From: Bacillus cereus
GTDB taxonomy: Bacteria > Bacillota > Bacilli > Bacillales > Bacillaceae_G
Direction of reading: 5' to 3'
Assembly (NCBI RefSeq): GCF_025917685.1
Contig: NZ_CP089518.1
Span: 3,101,001-3,165,000, forward strand
Length of the DNA: 64,000 nt
Under the pieces are notes generated by a model. It did not search any database, was not told the origin of the DNA, and was given only the letters and a program-made list of their open reading frames with translations. Positions within the stretch are counted from its first letter, which is position 1, and each line of letters starts with the position of its first letter. The translations under genes and the position numbers were made by a program. Positions 27,030 to 35,724 of this stretch are shown here, in pieces.

Positions 27030-27329
27030 ATGGGTTGGTTTACTAAAAAAATCGATAAGTTTAAGAGAAATATTCAGACTAACGATGATACTTTAGGGGT
27101 AATTATACATTTCACACCTATCGCTATATATTTATACACCTGCGATGAGTACATAGAAACGTTTGAAGGTGCGCTCACTTTTGAGAATGAGAACGGAAAT
27201 CAAGTAGAAATAGGGGGTACTTTCATTTCTCTTGAAGTAGATGCTAATTTTCGCATGGACGATTTAATATTTGATTACAAACTAAAGGAAAGCAATCTAC
27301 CTATTGTTGAATTAAAAGCCTACGCATGA
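27030..27329 (+). CDS. Hypothetical protein, 99 aa
   Basis: A small soluble protein with a basic N-terminus (WFTKKIDKFKRN) and a beta-rich middle (GVIIHFTPIAIYLYTCDEYIE, NQVEIGGTFISLEV). The start has GGGGTGAAG upstream. No family recognised and no partner genes. Confidence 0.55.
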   Translation: MGWFTKKIDKFKRNIQTNDDTLGVIIHFTPIAIYLYTCDEYIETFEGALTFENENGNQVEIGGTFISLEVDANFRMDDLIFDYKLKESNLPIVELKAYA

Positions 27330-27699
27330 GACTAATTTGTTTACTATAAACTAAATAAGAGTAATAGATTTCTCCTCCCCAAAAGTCCTTATCGCTACCA
27401 AAACTGAAGATAAAAGAATCTTCTCGAAATGATAATACTATATCTTTTGTTTAAAAGGATTGATGATAACAAACTCTAACATGAACAGATTGCCCAGTTT
27501 ATCAATTCATTGTATAAATTATTAAATTCTTATTCGAAGATTGAAAGTCCTTTTATCTATATCCTATACATATGAAGTTCACATAACCCCACTTATCAGT
27601 AGTTAGTCTGCCTAATTTCAAATGAGAATAAGCTCCTTTATTTTCTTTAAGCATAGCATGTAAAAGAGTATGAAATATTTATAAAAAGTAGGTGGAAAC
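27330..27699. other. 370-base gap without an identifiable gene
   Basis: AT-rich sequence between the 99-residue protein and the repeat protein. I found no ORF with a convincing ribosome binding site, no strong terminator and no clear promoter; it probably holds the promoter of the repeat-protein gene. Confidence 0.4.
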
Positions 27700-28110
27700 A
27701 TTACATTAGATTCTCACCGTATTATAGGTTTTCCTGGAATGGGTATGGGCGGTTTCCCTGGAACAGGTATGGGTGGTTTTCCTGGAATGGGTATGGGTGG
27801 CTTCCCTGGAACAGGTATGGGTGGTTTCCCTGGAATGGGTATGGGCGGTTTCCCTGGAACAGGTATGGGTGGTTTCCCTGGAATGGGTATGGGCGGTTTT
27901 CCTGGAATGGGTATGGGCGGTTTCCCTGGAATGGGTATGGGCGGTTTTCCTGGAATGGGTATGGGTGGTTTCCCTGGAATGGGTATGGGTGGTTTTCCTG
28001 GAATGGGTATGGGCGGTTTCCCTGGAATGGGTATGGGCGGTTTCCCTGGAACAGGTATGGGCGGTTTCCCTAGAATGGATATACCAGTTATCTATAACCT
28101 TGATTTTTAA
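27700..28110 (+). CDS. Gly-Met-Phe-Pro repeat protein (GMGGFPG octads)
   Basis: Fourteen tandem copies of an eight-residue unit GMGGFPG(M/T), from a 24-base DNA repeat, followed by a unique tail (MDIPVIYNLDF). No ATG with a ribosome binding site precedes the repeats. The best site, AGGTGG (27690-27695), is followed by ATT at 27700, in frame with the repeats (ITLDSHRIIGFPG), so an ATT start is proposed; the first ATG is 27739. The composition is that of a flexible structural or surface protein; function unknown. The repeat also keeps another frame open, which is not a gene. Confidence 0.6.
   Translation: MTLDSHRIIGFPGMGMGGFPGTGMGGFPGMGMGGFPGTGMGGFPGMGMGGFPGTGMGGFPGMGMGGFPGMGMGGFPGMGMGGFPGMGMGGFPGMGMGGFPGMGMGGFPGMGMGGFPGTGMGGFPRMDIPVIYNLDF
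27742..28077 (+). repeat. 24-base tandem repeat, 14 copies
   Basis: Contiguous in-frame units of GGTATGGGCGGTTTCCCTGG plus four bases, with mostly third-position changes and an ATG/ACA alternation at the last codon. Copy number should vary between strains without breaking the frame. Confidence 0.85.
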
Positions 28111-28175
28111 TAGGGATACCGCTACATTGCTATCAAACTTTGAAAATACATTTTAATATCTATATACCAAAAACC

Positions 28176-28339
28176 TAAACATACTTCTTATTAAATGCAG
28201 CAAATGAAATTACATTTTTCGATATAAAAAAACAATTGATGCCCATCATAAAGTAAAAAACCCTTCTCTAGACGCTATATTAGAAGCTGATTAATGGGCA
28301 CGCCAATATGCAAATCAATTATTAGTAAAAAAGAGCTAA
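28176..28339 (+). pseudogene. Decayed small gene remnant
   Basis: A coding-like stretch can be followed across a frame change in a poly-A run at 28226-28232: NAANEITFFDIKK in one frame, then TIDAHHKVKNPSLDAILEAD in the next, a TAA at 28292, and WARQYANQLLVKKS to a final stop at 28337. The continuity suggests a gene with one frameshift and one nonsense codon and no intact start. Family unknown; it could be chance. Confidence 0.35.
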
Positions 28340-28366
28340 AACAGTTTTATCTGTTTTAGCTCTTCT
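28329..28366 (-). terminator. Terminator of the AI-2E-type transporter gene
   Basis: AAGAGCTAAAACAG pairs with CTGTTTTAGCTCTT (14 bp) with T runs on both strands. Confidence 0.85.
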
Positions 28367-29497
28367 TTACGTATTCAACTTCACAAATCTATAACCGTGC
28401 GTTACTAACACTTTTAATATCGCATATCCTGGAATTGCTAAAATAATCCCCATAATTCCAAATAAATTTCCCGCAGTTAAAATGATAAATATAATAGTAA
28501 TCGGGTGAATATCTAACTTTTTCCCCATGACTTGCGGAGAAATAAATTTACCTTCTGCTAATTGTACAATCATCATAACGATAATTACTTTTAACACCAT
28601 TGATGGCGAGTCGATAAATGCGATAATTAAAGCTGGTGTAATTGCAATGATTGGTCCTACGTACGGAACGATATTTACAATCATCGCTAAAATAGCAAGT
28701 AGTACCGCATATTTAATACCAATAATAAGATAACCGATTAATAGCATAATACCGATAAATAAACTAACAATAATTTGCCCTCTAATATACGAACTAATCG
28801 CATAATGCATATCATCTAGTATTCTCTTCGCTGCTGGTTGTCTTTGCTCAGATATAAACCTTAAAAAATGATTCGGTAATTGCTCACCATCTTTTAAAAG
28901 ATAGAACAATATAAACGGAACCATTACAAATGTTAAAACGACCTCTGTAACAGTACTTAAAAATCCAGTTACATTTCCTGTCACTGATGATAACGACTTC
29001 GTAAAATCAACTGTGTAGTCTTTTACCATACTCGCTACATCAATATTTAAATTCTCCTGAATTTTCCCTAGTAAATTACTTTCTCCGAATCTACGTGCTG
29101 CTCGTTCGATTTCATGACCGAAATACGGTAAGTTATCTATTAATGCATCAATTTGATCTTTAATAATTGGGATTACAGTTACAACTAAAAATACAAATAA
29201 CCCTAGTACTACTAAATATATGGAAGCTATTGATACGATTCTTGAAACACCTTTCTTTTCTAAAAGCGAAACGAATGGATGTAAAATATAAAATAGCACT
29301 CCCGCCAATAATACCGGGAAGAAAATTGTTTTTAAAAAGACGATAAACGGAGTAAACACAAAAGAAATTTTCGTTAGCAGTAATATGTTAATGAACAATA
29401 ACGCAAATCCAAGTAACACCGCTAAATAATTTTGTTCTCTAAAAAACTTTTTCAACTTATCTCTTTTTCTTATATTTACTTTCTCCAACGAAACCAC
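28367..29497 (-). CDS. AI-2E/PerM-family membrane transporter
   Basis: 376 residues with about seven or eight membrane segments in the family's order: an N-terminal pair (AVLLGFALLFINILLLTKI), a long extracytoplasmic loop with amphipathic helices (residues about 130-200), and the C-terminal conserved core (IVPYVGPIIAITPALIIAF, FISPQVMGKKLDIHPITIIF). Members export autoinducer-2, ions or other solutes; the substrate is not evident. The gene lies directly downstream of a GlsB-type stress protein gene but behind a terminator. Confidence 0.82.
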   Translation of the reverse strand: MVSLEKVNIRKRDKLKKFFREQNYLAVLLGFALLFINILLLTKISFVFTPFIVFLKTIFFPVLLAGVLFYILHPFVSLLEKKGVSRIVSIASIYLVVLGLFVFLVVTVIPIIKDQIDALIDNLPYFGHEIERAARRFGESNLLGKIQENLNIDVASMVKDYTVDFTKSLSSVTGNVTGFLSTVTEVVLTFVMVPFILFYLLKDGEQLPNHFLRFISEQRQPAAKRILDDMHYAISSYIRGQIIVSLFIGIMLLIGYLIIGIKYAVLLAILAMIVNIVPYVGPIIAITPALIIAFIDSPSMVLKVIIVMMIVQLAEGKFISPQVMGKKLDIHPITIIFIILTAGNLFGIMGIILAIPGYAILKVLVTHGYRFVKLNT

Positions 29498-29509
29498 CTC
29501 TTTGAATAA

Positions 29510-29536
29510 TGAAAAGCCCTTATTCAGGGCTTCTCA
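29510..29536 (-). terminator. Terminator of the GlsB-type gene
   Basis: GAAGCCCTGAATAAGGGCTTTTC read on the minus strand forms a 7-bp GC-rich stem with a T-rich tail. Confidence 0.7.
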
Positions 29537-29551
29537 TTATAATCTATATCT

Positions 29552-29800
29552 TTATTTTCTTGCAGCTTTCACTACAAATGATACAATAAGAATTAAAACG
29601 ATTGCTCCTAATAATGCTGGCACGACATGAATCCCACCAAATGATGGCCCAAAAGATCCAAATAATCTACCACCTAACGAAGCACCTAATAAACCTGCGA
29701 TAATATTTCCAAACATACCACCCGGAAAATTTTTACCCGTTATAGAACTAGCAATTGCACCTATAATAGCACCAACTATTAATGTGATAATCCATCCCAT
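29552..29800 (-). CDS. GlsB/YeaQ/YmgE-family membrane protein
   Basis: 82 residues with three Gly-rich membrane helices: GWIITLIVGAIIGAIAS, then GGMFGNIIAGLLGASLGGRLFG, then VPALLGAIVLILIVSFV. The glycine pattern is that of the transglycosylase-associated (YeaQ/YmgE) family, small stress-linked membrane proteins. Its ribosome binding site is GGAGGAC. In Firmicutes these are often under general-stress control; I did not verify a SigB promoter. Confidence 0.85.
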   Translation of the reverse strand: MGWIITLIVGAIIGAIASSITGKNFPGGMFGNIIAGLLGASLGGRLFGSFGPSFGGIHVVPALLGAIVLILIVSFVVKAARK

Positions 29801-29936
29801 CTTTAGTCCTCCATTTCTATTATGGTGTATTTCTTTTTAATACTAAATGATTATGTAACTATTATAATTATTATATCCAAAAAAGAAAAATGTTGTCAAA
29901 TCTATGAAAATAAAGTCTACAAGGAGGTTTTACCCT

Positions 29937-30398
29937 ATGATTCAAAAATTAATAACAGCTTCTCACAACACGGCTACTTCTATTTTAAACATTCAAATAC
30001 CCGCTTATGAAATCGAGGCGAAATATATAAATAGTACAGCTATCCCTCGTCTTTATGATACTGTAGCCGATATTCAATCATGTGATGAAATTTTTTACGG
30101 CTATTTTTATGAAGATACACTTGCCGGGTTTATTTCATTTAAAATGGATGAAGAGGAAGTTGATATTCATCGTTTAGTAGTATCCCCTGATCATTTTCAT
30201 AAAGGAATTGCAACAAAACTACTACTATATGTATTTGACATGTTCTCCCCTTCCAAAACATATATTGTACAAACAGGGAAAGAAAATACCCCTGCTCTAT
30301 CTTTATATAAAAAATACGGATTTATTGAAGTAAAGGATATCATATTACCCGATGGTGTGGTTTTAACCTCCCTTAAAAAATCAGAAAACAATAAATAG
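29937..30398 (+). CDS. GNAT-type N-acetyltransferase
   Basis: 153 residues. Motif A is seen in VDIHRLVVSPDHFHKGIATKLL (R/Q-x-x-G-x-A type), then YIVQTGKENTPALSLYKKYGF, the usual motif B end. ATG 29937 follows AAGGAGGTTTT, better than the in-frame ATG at 29904. Probably a small-molecule or protein acetyltransferase; the substrate is unknown. It stands alone before the c-di-AMP riboswitch. Confidence 0.82.
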   Translation: MIQKLITASHNTATSILNIQIPAYEIEAKYINSTAIPRLYDTVADIQSCDEIFYGYFYEDTLAGFISFKMDEEEVDIHRLVVSPDHFHKGIATKLLLYVFDMFSPSKTYIVQTGKENTPALSLYKKYGFIEVKDIILPDGVVLTSLKKSENNK

Positions 30399-30439
30399 TT
30401 TGACTCATTAAATTATTTATGTTATCTTTTACTTTATAA

Positions 30440-30600
30440 AACCTTTTGCTGAGTCCAAATTTTGGAGCGGGGGAACCATTTTTGTAGCTATGCTACTTGG
30501 GGCGAATCTTATTTAAGTAGGGAAACTCTCACTTCCCGAGTCCGACAGCTAACCTCGTAAGCGTAATGGGAGAGGAAGGTGCTTTTTGCCTATGTTACAC
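30440..30600 (+). ncRNA. c-di-AMP riboswitch (ydaO/yuaA class)
   Basis: The conserved blocks of this class appear in order: GGAGCGGGGGAACCA (near 30464), GGGGCGAATC, GTAGGGAAACTCTCAC, CCGAGTCCGACAGCTAACC and CTCGTAAGCG, closed by AGAGGAAGGTGC pairing with ACCTTTTGC. These RNAs bind two molecules of cyclic di-AMP and usually switch genes off. The next ORF on this strand is the 47-residue protein at 30676. I do not see a clear intrinsic terminator right after the aptamer, so the expression platform is uncertain. Confidence 0.9.
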
Positions 30601-30675
30601 AGTGTACCTCCTTAATTATAAATATGGAATCGATACCATTAGACACCTATATTTATAGAAAAGGAGACATGTATA

Positions 30676-30819
30676 ATGTTACGTTTATCTGATCACGCAA
30701 TAAAAATGATGGAGCAAAGACTTCGACTTGAACAGCACCGCACATATCAAGCAAATAAAGTTGTAGATAATTTACATCACAAATACTTCTTTCAGCATAT
30801 TTTTCAGCCGAAAAGATAA
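30676..30819 (+). CDS. 47-aa basic protein under a c-di-AMP riboswitch
   Basis: ATG follows AAAAGGAGACATGTATA, a strong ribosome binding site. The product is soluble and helical-looking (SDHAIKMMEQRLRLEQHR), His-rich and basic, with an aromatic C-terminal segment (HHKYFFQHIF). There is no signal peptide or membrane helix. It is the only gene between the riboswitch and a strong terminator at 30852, so it is the riboswitch target. Cyclic di-AMP targets are usually potassium transport or cell-wall genes, so this may be a regulator or cofactor of such a process. No family recognised. Confidence 0.7.
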   Translation: MLRLSDHAIKMMEQRLRLEQHRTYQANKVVDNLHHKYFFQHIFQPKR

Positions 30820-30851
30820 GGAAACCATACGTATAATATAATTTAATACAG

Positions 30852-30885
30852 AAAGCTTTGCGGTTCTGAATCGCAAAGCTTTTTG
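30852..30885 (+). terminator. Terminator after the 47-aa protein gene
   Basis: AAAGCTTTGCG and CGCAAAGCTTT form an 11-bp stem followed by T residues. Confidence 0.85.
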
Positions 30886-30893
30886 TATTACTA

Positions 30894-31352
30894 TTAAAAA
30901 TAATTTTCCATTAACTTATTCATCCAATCTGGCACACGAGCATTTTCTCTTGTATCAAAAGCAGCAATATATGGTTTTATATCTAAAATAGCCGTTCGAT
31001 CATTAGCGTCTAATCCTTGCACAGTCATAATGTTATTTTCAATCGACAATATTTCAACAGTAGTAATTCCAATAGGGTTTGGACGATGCTTTGTCCGCTG
31101 AGCAAAACATCCCTTTTCATCAAAATCACTTAACCCCCTTGGCTTTCTAGCCCACGACTGTTTATTTTCTTCCTGAAAATCATTCATATAAAAAATAACA
31201 ATTGCATGAGAATAATCCTCAAGACCTGTTAATCCTCCAATATACTCTGGATATATTTTGATGTTTGAAATAATACTTCCCCAATTACGATACACTTTCT
31301 CGTCTATAGAAGATTGTACTTCACCAATCTTCACCATACTCACATGGACCAT
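30894..31352 (-). CDS. TrmO-like tRNA methyltransferase (TsaA/YaeB family)
   Basis: 152 residues. Family features are the N-terminal IGEVQS, GLEDYSHAIVIFYM, and the SAM-site segment FAQRTKHRPNPIGITTVEIL with the RPNPIG core, followed by GLDANDRTAILDIKPYI. TrmO methylates N6 of threonylcarbamoyladenosine at position 37 of ANN-decoding tRNAs. GGGGGAGG precedes the ATG. It is followed by nothing on this strand until the c-di-AMP riboswitch region; the SAM methyltransferase gene lies just upstream (26 bases), so both may be one operon. Confidence 0.85.
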   Translation of the reverse strand: MVHVSMVKIGEVQSSIDEKVYRNWGSIISNIKIYPEYIGGLTGLEDYSHAIVIFYMNDFQEENKQSWARKPRGLSDFDEKGCFAQRTKHRPNPIGITTVEILSIENNIMTVQGLDANDRTAILDIKPYIAAFDTRENARVPDWMNKLMENYF

Positions 31353-31378
31353 TTTCCTCCCCCTTTATATAACACTAT

Positions 31379-32134
31379 TTACTTCCTCGCCTTAATAATA
31401 AAAGTAGTTGGTACCATCCTAGCTTTATATAAAGAATAATATTTCGTAGACGGCTCAGCTCGTTCTCCATCAAACGAGCTCGATGGTTCAGGCTCTTCTA
31501 TTCTCTCAATTATAAATCCGGCTCTATTTAACTCATTTATGTATGTACTTATTTTTCTCTTATATAATGTCGCTTGTACATTTTCTCCTTTAAATGTTTC
31601 AAACGTAATAGGCGTTTCCTCATGATAAGAAGACTTTATAGCAATTTCTTCTGTACCATACTGTAAATTTGAATATACTGGGTGCTCCCAACTAAAAATA
31701 AAACTTCCTCCTGGCTTTACATATGAATAAATCAGTTCCAACGTTTTTCTTAAATTCGAAGTCCAACCTAATGCATAAATGGAATATACAATATCAAAAT
31801 ACCCTTTCGGAATATCCCCTTCTTCTTCCATTGCTCCGCATACTAACTTTGGATTCCAACTCTTTAACGTTTCATTCGCTGTTTTAATTTGTTCACTTGA
31901 AAGATCAAGCCCCCATAATTCCTCTGCTCCATGTTCCGCCATATATTGCAACGAATGCCCACTTCCACATCCAATATCAAGAACTTTTTTATTTCTGATT
32001 GAATCGAACAAATGAATCTCATCTTCAGACGCTGTATACGGGCCGTATTTAGGTAAACAATCCACTTGAAAGAAATAAGGTGCAACTGTATCCCAACACT
32101 TTTTATTTAAAGCTAACATTTGTGTATCTTCCAT
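31379..32134 (-). CDS. Class I SAM-dependent methyltransferase
   Basis: 251 residues. Motif I is KVLDIGCGSGHSLQYM near residue 52, with the acidic residue of strand 2 in LWGLDLSSEQ and motif II around YFDIVYSIYALGWT. The C-terminal part has a substrate cap (EEPEPSSSFDGERAEPSTKYYSLYK). The methyl acceptor is unknown. It lies between a CGNR-type regulator gene and the TrmO-like gene on the same strand. Confidence 0.82.
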   Translation of the reverse strand: MEDTQMLALNKKCWDTVAPYFFQVDCLPKYGPYTASEDEIHLFDSIRNKKVLDIGCGSGHSLQYMAEHGAEELWGLDLSSEQIKTANETLKSWNPKLVCGAMEEEGDIPKGYFDIVYSIYALGWTSNLRKTLELIYSYVKPGGSFIFSWEHPVYSNLQYGTEEIAIKSSYHEETPITFETFKGENVQATLYKRKISTYINELNRAGFIIERIEEPEPSSSFDGERAEPSTKYYSLYKARMVPTTFIIKARK

Positions 32135-32175
32135 ATCCTACATTCCTCCATCCAATTTTCTTCCCCTACTATAAA

Positions 32176-32724
32176 TTACACATTATAGCCTGATCTTCCT
32201 TTTCTCTTTGCCCGGTAATTTTTCACTTTCGCGATCGTTCCGCACGCTCTTCCTCCTTCTTCTCCAGCATACATACCACACCATCTTTTGCTTCCATTTC
32301 GCGAATGATCATAAAATACCCAGCGACAATCTGGACATGCTTTTAACCTTCCCCACAAATTTCCTTGAATTGACATTAACACAATGCTTAATACTTTTGT
32401 ATATACATTCTCTTCGTGCACAGGCCCATATGTAATACCTTTCATATCTTCCTTTACATGTACATGAAATGGGTATTTCACTAACCAATTTTGCAACGAT
32501 CCTTCGCCTTCAATTGCCACCCGAATATCTTCTCGAAAACTTTTTAATTCCTCTATCGTATGAAATGGAACCTTTTTATGAAAATATTTTTTCATAAAAA
32601 GGTTTATATCCTCTTCTGTTTGTAGCAAATCAATTGGCTCTCTCGTATCGTTTGGTATTCTCCATGTATTTAAAAATTCCCGAATATATTCTAGTTCATT
32701 TGGTGCATTTTGATTCAATTCCAT
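32176..32724 (-). CDS. CGNR zinc-finger (ABATE-like) protein
   Basis: About 182 residues. The C-terminal zinc finger reads CPDCRWVFYDHSRNGSKRWC then CGTIAKVKNYRAKRK, the CGNR pattern with Thr-Ile in place of Asn-Arg. The N-terminal 130 residues are the helical partner domain of this family (EYIREFLNTWRI, FREDIRVAIEGE). Such proteins are thought to be DNA- or RNA-binding regulators. The start is uncertain: the upstream TTG at 32739 has no ribosome binding site, and the ATG at 32724 has AGAAGGTGG very close. Confidence 0.75.
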   Translation of the reverse strand: MELNQNAPNELEYIREFLNTWRIPNDTREPIDLLQTEEDINLFMKKYFHKKVPFHTIEELKSFREDIRVAIEGEGSLQNWLVKYPFHVHVKEDMKGITYGPVHEENVYTKVLSIVLMSIQGNLWGRLKACPDCRWVFYDHSRNGSKRWCGMYAGEEGGRACGTIAKVKNYRAKRKGRSGYNV

Positions 32725-32830
32725 CCACCTTCTTCTCAAAATTTACTTTTTTCTGACTTTATGTATAATTATAATATAAAATAGTTAACCATCAAATAAT
32801 TTTACTGGTTACATAATTAGGAGGAGTTCT

Positions 32831-34027
32831 ATGAAAAGTCTCTCAATACCGATACGTTTCATGCTTATTTCTTCATTTTTTATGTCTTTTGGGTATTTTG
32901 CAGTATACGCATTTTTAGCTATTTATCTATTAACCTTTCTCCATTTTTCAGCTGTTCAAGTAGGAACAGTGTTGACGGTTATGACAATCACATCACGAGT
33001 TATCCCATTATTTTCAGGATTAATTGCTGAGAAAATCGGCTATATCATTATGATGATAGCCGGATTATTTTTAAGAGGAATCGGATTTATCGCTTTAGGA
33101 ATATGCTCTGATTTCCATACAATTTCTATTTCTTCTGCACTTATCGGTTTTGGAACTGCATTTTACGAACCTGCTGCTCGCGCCATATTCGGGTCACAAC
33201 CAGCTCATATGAGAAAAAATTTATTTACATATTTAAACCTTAGTTTTAATTGCGGTGCAATAATCGGACCAATTGCAGGAGGTTTTTTACTCTTACTCGA
33301 TCCAATCTATGCTTTCTCCCTAACAGGATCTCTTATGCTGTTATTCGCTTTTATCTTTTACTTACTTAAAAATCACTTCCAAGTCACTACTGAAAACACG
33401 TCTATTACATTAGGAATACAGGCCATCTTACAAAACAAGTCTTTCCTTCTGTTTTCATTTATCATGATTTTCTTCTATATTATGTTTACTCAGCTTACTG
33501 TCGCACTTCCACTTCATATGAAAAACATTAGTAATAGCAACCAACTCGCTACATTAGTTATTACGATAAATGCAATAACAGGCGTCATATTTATGGTGCT
33601 ATTCCGAAAACTATTTCACAAATACAACACACTTTCGATTATTAAATACGGTGTTTTATTAATGAGTATTTCCTTTTTACTCATTCCTTTATTTCAACAC
33701 CCATATTGGCTATTTATTTGTGTAATTTTATTTACAATCGGTGAAACACTCGTATTACCTAACGCTGATATCGCTATTGCAAATTACAGTAGCGAATCAT
33801 ATACAGCTACTTACTTCGGATTTTATCAACTATCACTCGCATTTGGTTTTATCATCGGTAATTATACCGGTACATCTTTTACATCCAACTTAAACGGAAT
33901 GTATACACCATGGCTTATTTTCGGTGGAATAGGACTTATTGGTTTTATTTCCCTACATATTTTAAATGTTAAAAAAGGATTACCTAAGGAGGATATATAC
34001 CTATGTAATGATACGAAACACCTTTAA
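32831..34027 (+). CDS. MFS transporter, drug-efflux-like
   Basis: 398 residues with twelve membrane segments. The MFS loop between helices 2 and 3 is SGLIAEKIGYIIMMIAG, and helix 5 has the antiporter-like glycine run SFNCGAIIGPIAGG. GGAGGAG precedes the ATG. The proline/glycine placement in helix 5 is that of exporters, so efflux of a drug or metabolite is more likely than uptake. The inverted repeat TAACCA/TGGTTA (32786-32811) before it could be an operator. Its stop overlaps the convergent TPR pseudogene by 4 bases. Confidence 0.78.
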   Translation: MKSLSIPIRFMLISSFFMSFGYFAVYAFLAIYLLTFLHFSAVQVGTVLTVMTITSRVIPLFSGLIAEKIGYIIMMIAGLFLRGIGFIALGICSDFHTISISSALIGFGTAFYEPAARAIFGSQPAHMRKNLFTYLNLSFNCGAIIGPIAGGFLLLLDPIYAFSLTGSLMLLFAFIFYLLKNHFQVTTENTSITLGIQAILQNKSFLLFSFIMIFFYIMFTQLTVALPLHMKNISNSNQLATLVITINAITGVIFMVLFRKLFHKYNTLSIIKYGVLLMSISFLLIPLFQHPYWLFICVILFTIGETLVLPNADIAIANYSSESYTATYFGFYQLSLAFGFIIGNYTGTSFTSNLNGMYTPWLIFGGIGLIGFISLHILNVKKGLPKEDIYLCNDTKHL

Positions 34028-34973
34028 CAAATTACAATTGAGATGGTACCTTTAGACAACCGACCTATAATAAAAAGATGATTATGTCTTTTACAACCAA
34101 ATAAATAGCAAGCCCCTATATAATCAGTTTCAAATTCTAATCCTGGAACGTATCCAGATTTGATACGTTCTATCATTTTTTTATAACAATCATTCTCTTC
34201 TATATATTCCTCAATTAACTCTTTCTTATCGTTTTCTGTCCAGTTTTCTTCTACTTCTTCATTCTGAACATCTTCTATTTCTGCTGTTTTCGCTTCGATA
34301 GACTCCCGTATAACTTCATTTATACGGGAGAAATTATTAACTTTATATAGAGCATAAACAAATCTACCAATCCAATTGGGGCTTTTCCAATATTCTTTGT
34401 ATCCCTTTTCGAACCATTCAATTGCTTCTTTATAGCAATTCAACTCAACATATAAATCTGCTACATTAATTTCCCCTAAAAAATTATCAGATTCCCTGTT
34501 AAAAGCATCTAACTTCTCTTTCGCTTCTGTCGTTCGTTCTAAATCAATTAAACATTTTACATAGTTATACATTATATAGTCCGAATCCCCTGCAACTCGT
34601 AAGAAAAATTCCGAAGCTTTTTCCAGCTCTCCAAGATTATAATGTGCTACAGCTACATTGTGATATGCTTCATCCGATGGTTGAATCGAAATAGATTTTT
34701 GTAATACTGCTTTCGCTTCTGCCCACTTTTTTGTTTCATATAAATTTCCCCTAAGATGTTATAGGGAAAGTATGAGGAAGGATTCAACTTAACAACTTCT
34801 CTTATTAATTCAAGAGCTTTATCATCATTCTCTTCCTCATAAAAATACATCCAAGCAAGATTATTGAGAGATTGTACATCTCTAGATTCATGTACTGCTT
34901 GTTGAAACAGTTCCATTGCTTCCTCATATTTATTTTGTTCAAACATTTCAATTGCCTTCTCGTTAATGTTCAA
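34024..34973 (-). pseudogene. TPR-repeat protein interrupted by a frameshift
   Basis: The N-terminal half (from ATG 34973, NINEKAIEMFEQNKYEEAMELF) and C-terminal half are both clear tetratricopeptide repeats, but they are in different frames. Reading the minus strand, ...YNILGE continues as LYETKKWAEAKAVLQKS only after a change of frame at 34745-34747. There an AAA run is one base short of the AAAA that would restore LGENLYETKKWAEAK. The restored protein would be about 317 residues with six or so TPRs, probably a protein-interaction scaffold. It is either a genuine single-base mutation or a sequencing error. Confidence 0.78.
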
Positions 34974-35270
34974 ATAACTACCTCCGAAGTGAATGAATTC
35001 ATCTATTCTTTATCATTATTTTAAAATGTAAAAATTGTAATTTCCATAAAAAATTTCTTTATCCTGTCTACATTTCGCTTGAAACAGAAGCTAAAACACA
35101 CGAATTCACAACAATAAGTATACATTTCAATCTCCCTTAAATTGGATATGCAGCCTGTTTTAATTTACATATTATGGTATAATTAAAAAGAGTACTAGCT
35201 AAACATTTAAGCTCCACACTAGCAGTCTAACAATGCCAAAATCAAAAATCACATAGAATTGGGGGATATT

Positions 35271-35648
35271 ATGAAACAGAAATTAATTGTTCTTCTATTC
35301 ATTGGAATCATATTATCAGGATGTTCCACTATAGCAGAAAATTCTTTAGAAACCAGGAGTGGCAATATGGAATTATTAACACCAACGATTATTACAAAAG
35401 ATAACGAATTAGAAATTAAGACCGAGGGCATTGATGAAAATAAAGTGACTTTTATTTATGTTGCCAATAAAAAAGTATTGGAACAAAAAATTAATAATGG
35501 CGAATCTTACAAACTTAACATTAAAGATATCGAGCACGCACATAGGACAGATTACAAACCAAGAGTTCAACTTTTGCAAACGAAAGATGATAATAATGAT
35601 GGAGAAATAGTAACCTTCAAACAAGTGAGATATACAGTTAAAAACTAA
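35271..35648 (+). CDS. Small lipoprotein, 125 aa
   Basis: ATG 35271 follows GGGGGAT; the TTG at 35259 lies in that site. A short signal peptide ends in the lipobox LSGC, so the protein should be anchored outside the membrane. The mature part is a small beta-rich domain (LTPTIITKDNELEIKTEG, KVTFIYVANKKVLEQKI, PRVQLLQTKDDN). Family unknown. A membrane protein gene follows 76 bases downstream on the same strand. Confidence 0.75.
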   Translation: MKQKLIVLLFIGIILSGCSTIAENSLETRSGNMELLTPTIITKDNELEIKTEGIDENKVTFIYVANKKVLEQKINNGESYKLNIKDIEHAHRTDYKPRVQLLQTKDDNNDGEIVTFKQVRYTVKN

Positions 35649-35724
35649 TTTGAAAGTTGTTTCATTATAAATGTAACGAACGAAAATATAATTTCAACAG
35701 TGGGTAAATGTAAGGGGTGCTAAC

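Noticed and set aside
27742..28077. Possible CRISPR array
   Set aside because: The repeats are directly adjacent without spacers and are coding; no cas genes are present.
27773..28156. 127-codon second frame through the 24-base repeat
   Set aside because: A repeat length divisible by three keeps other frames open; the GMGGFPG frame has the better upstream site and a unique tail.
32786..32811. Inverted repeat TAACCA/TGGTTA before the MFS gene at 32831
   Set aside because: Six-base arms with a 14-base gap are weak in AT-rich DNA; kept only as a remark in the gene entry.
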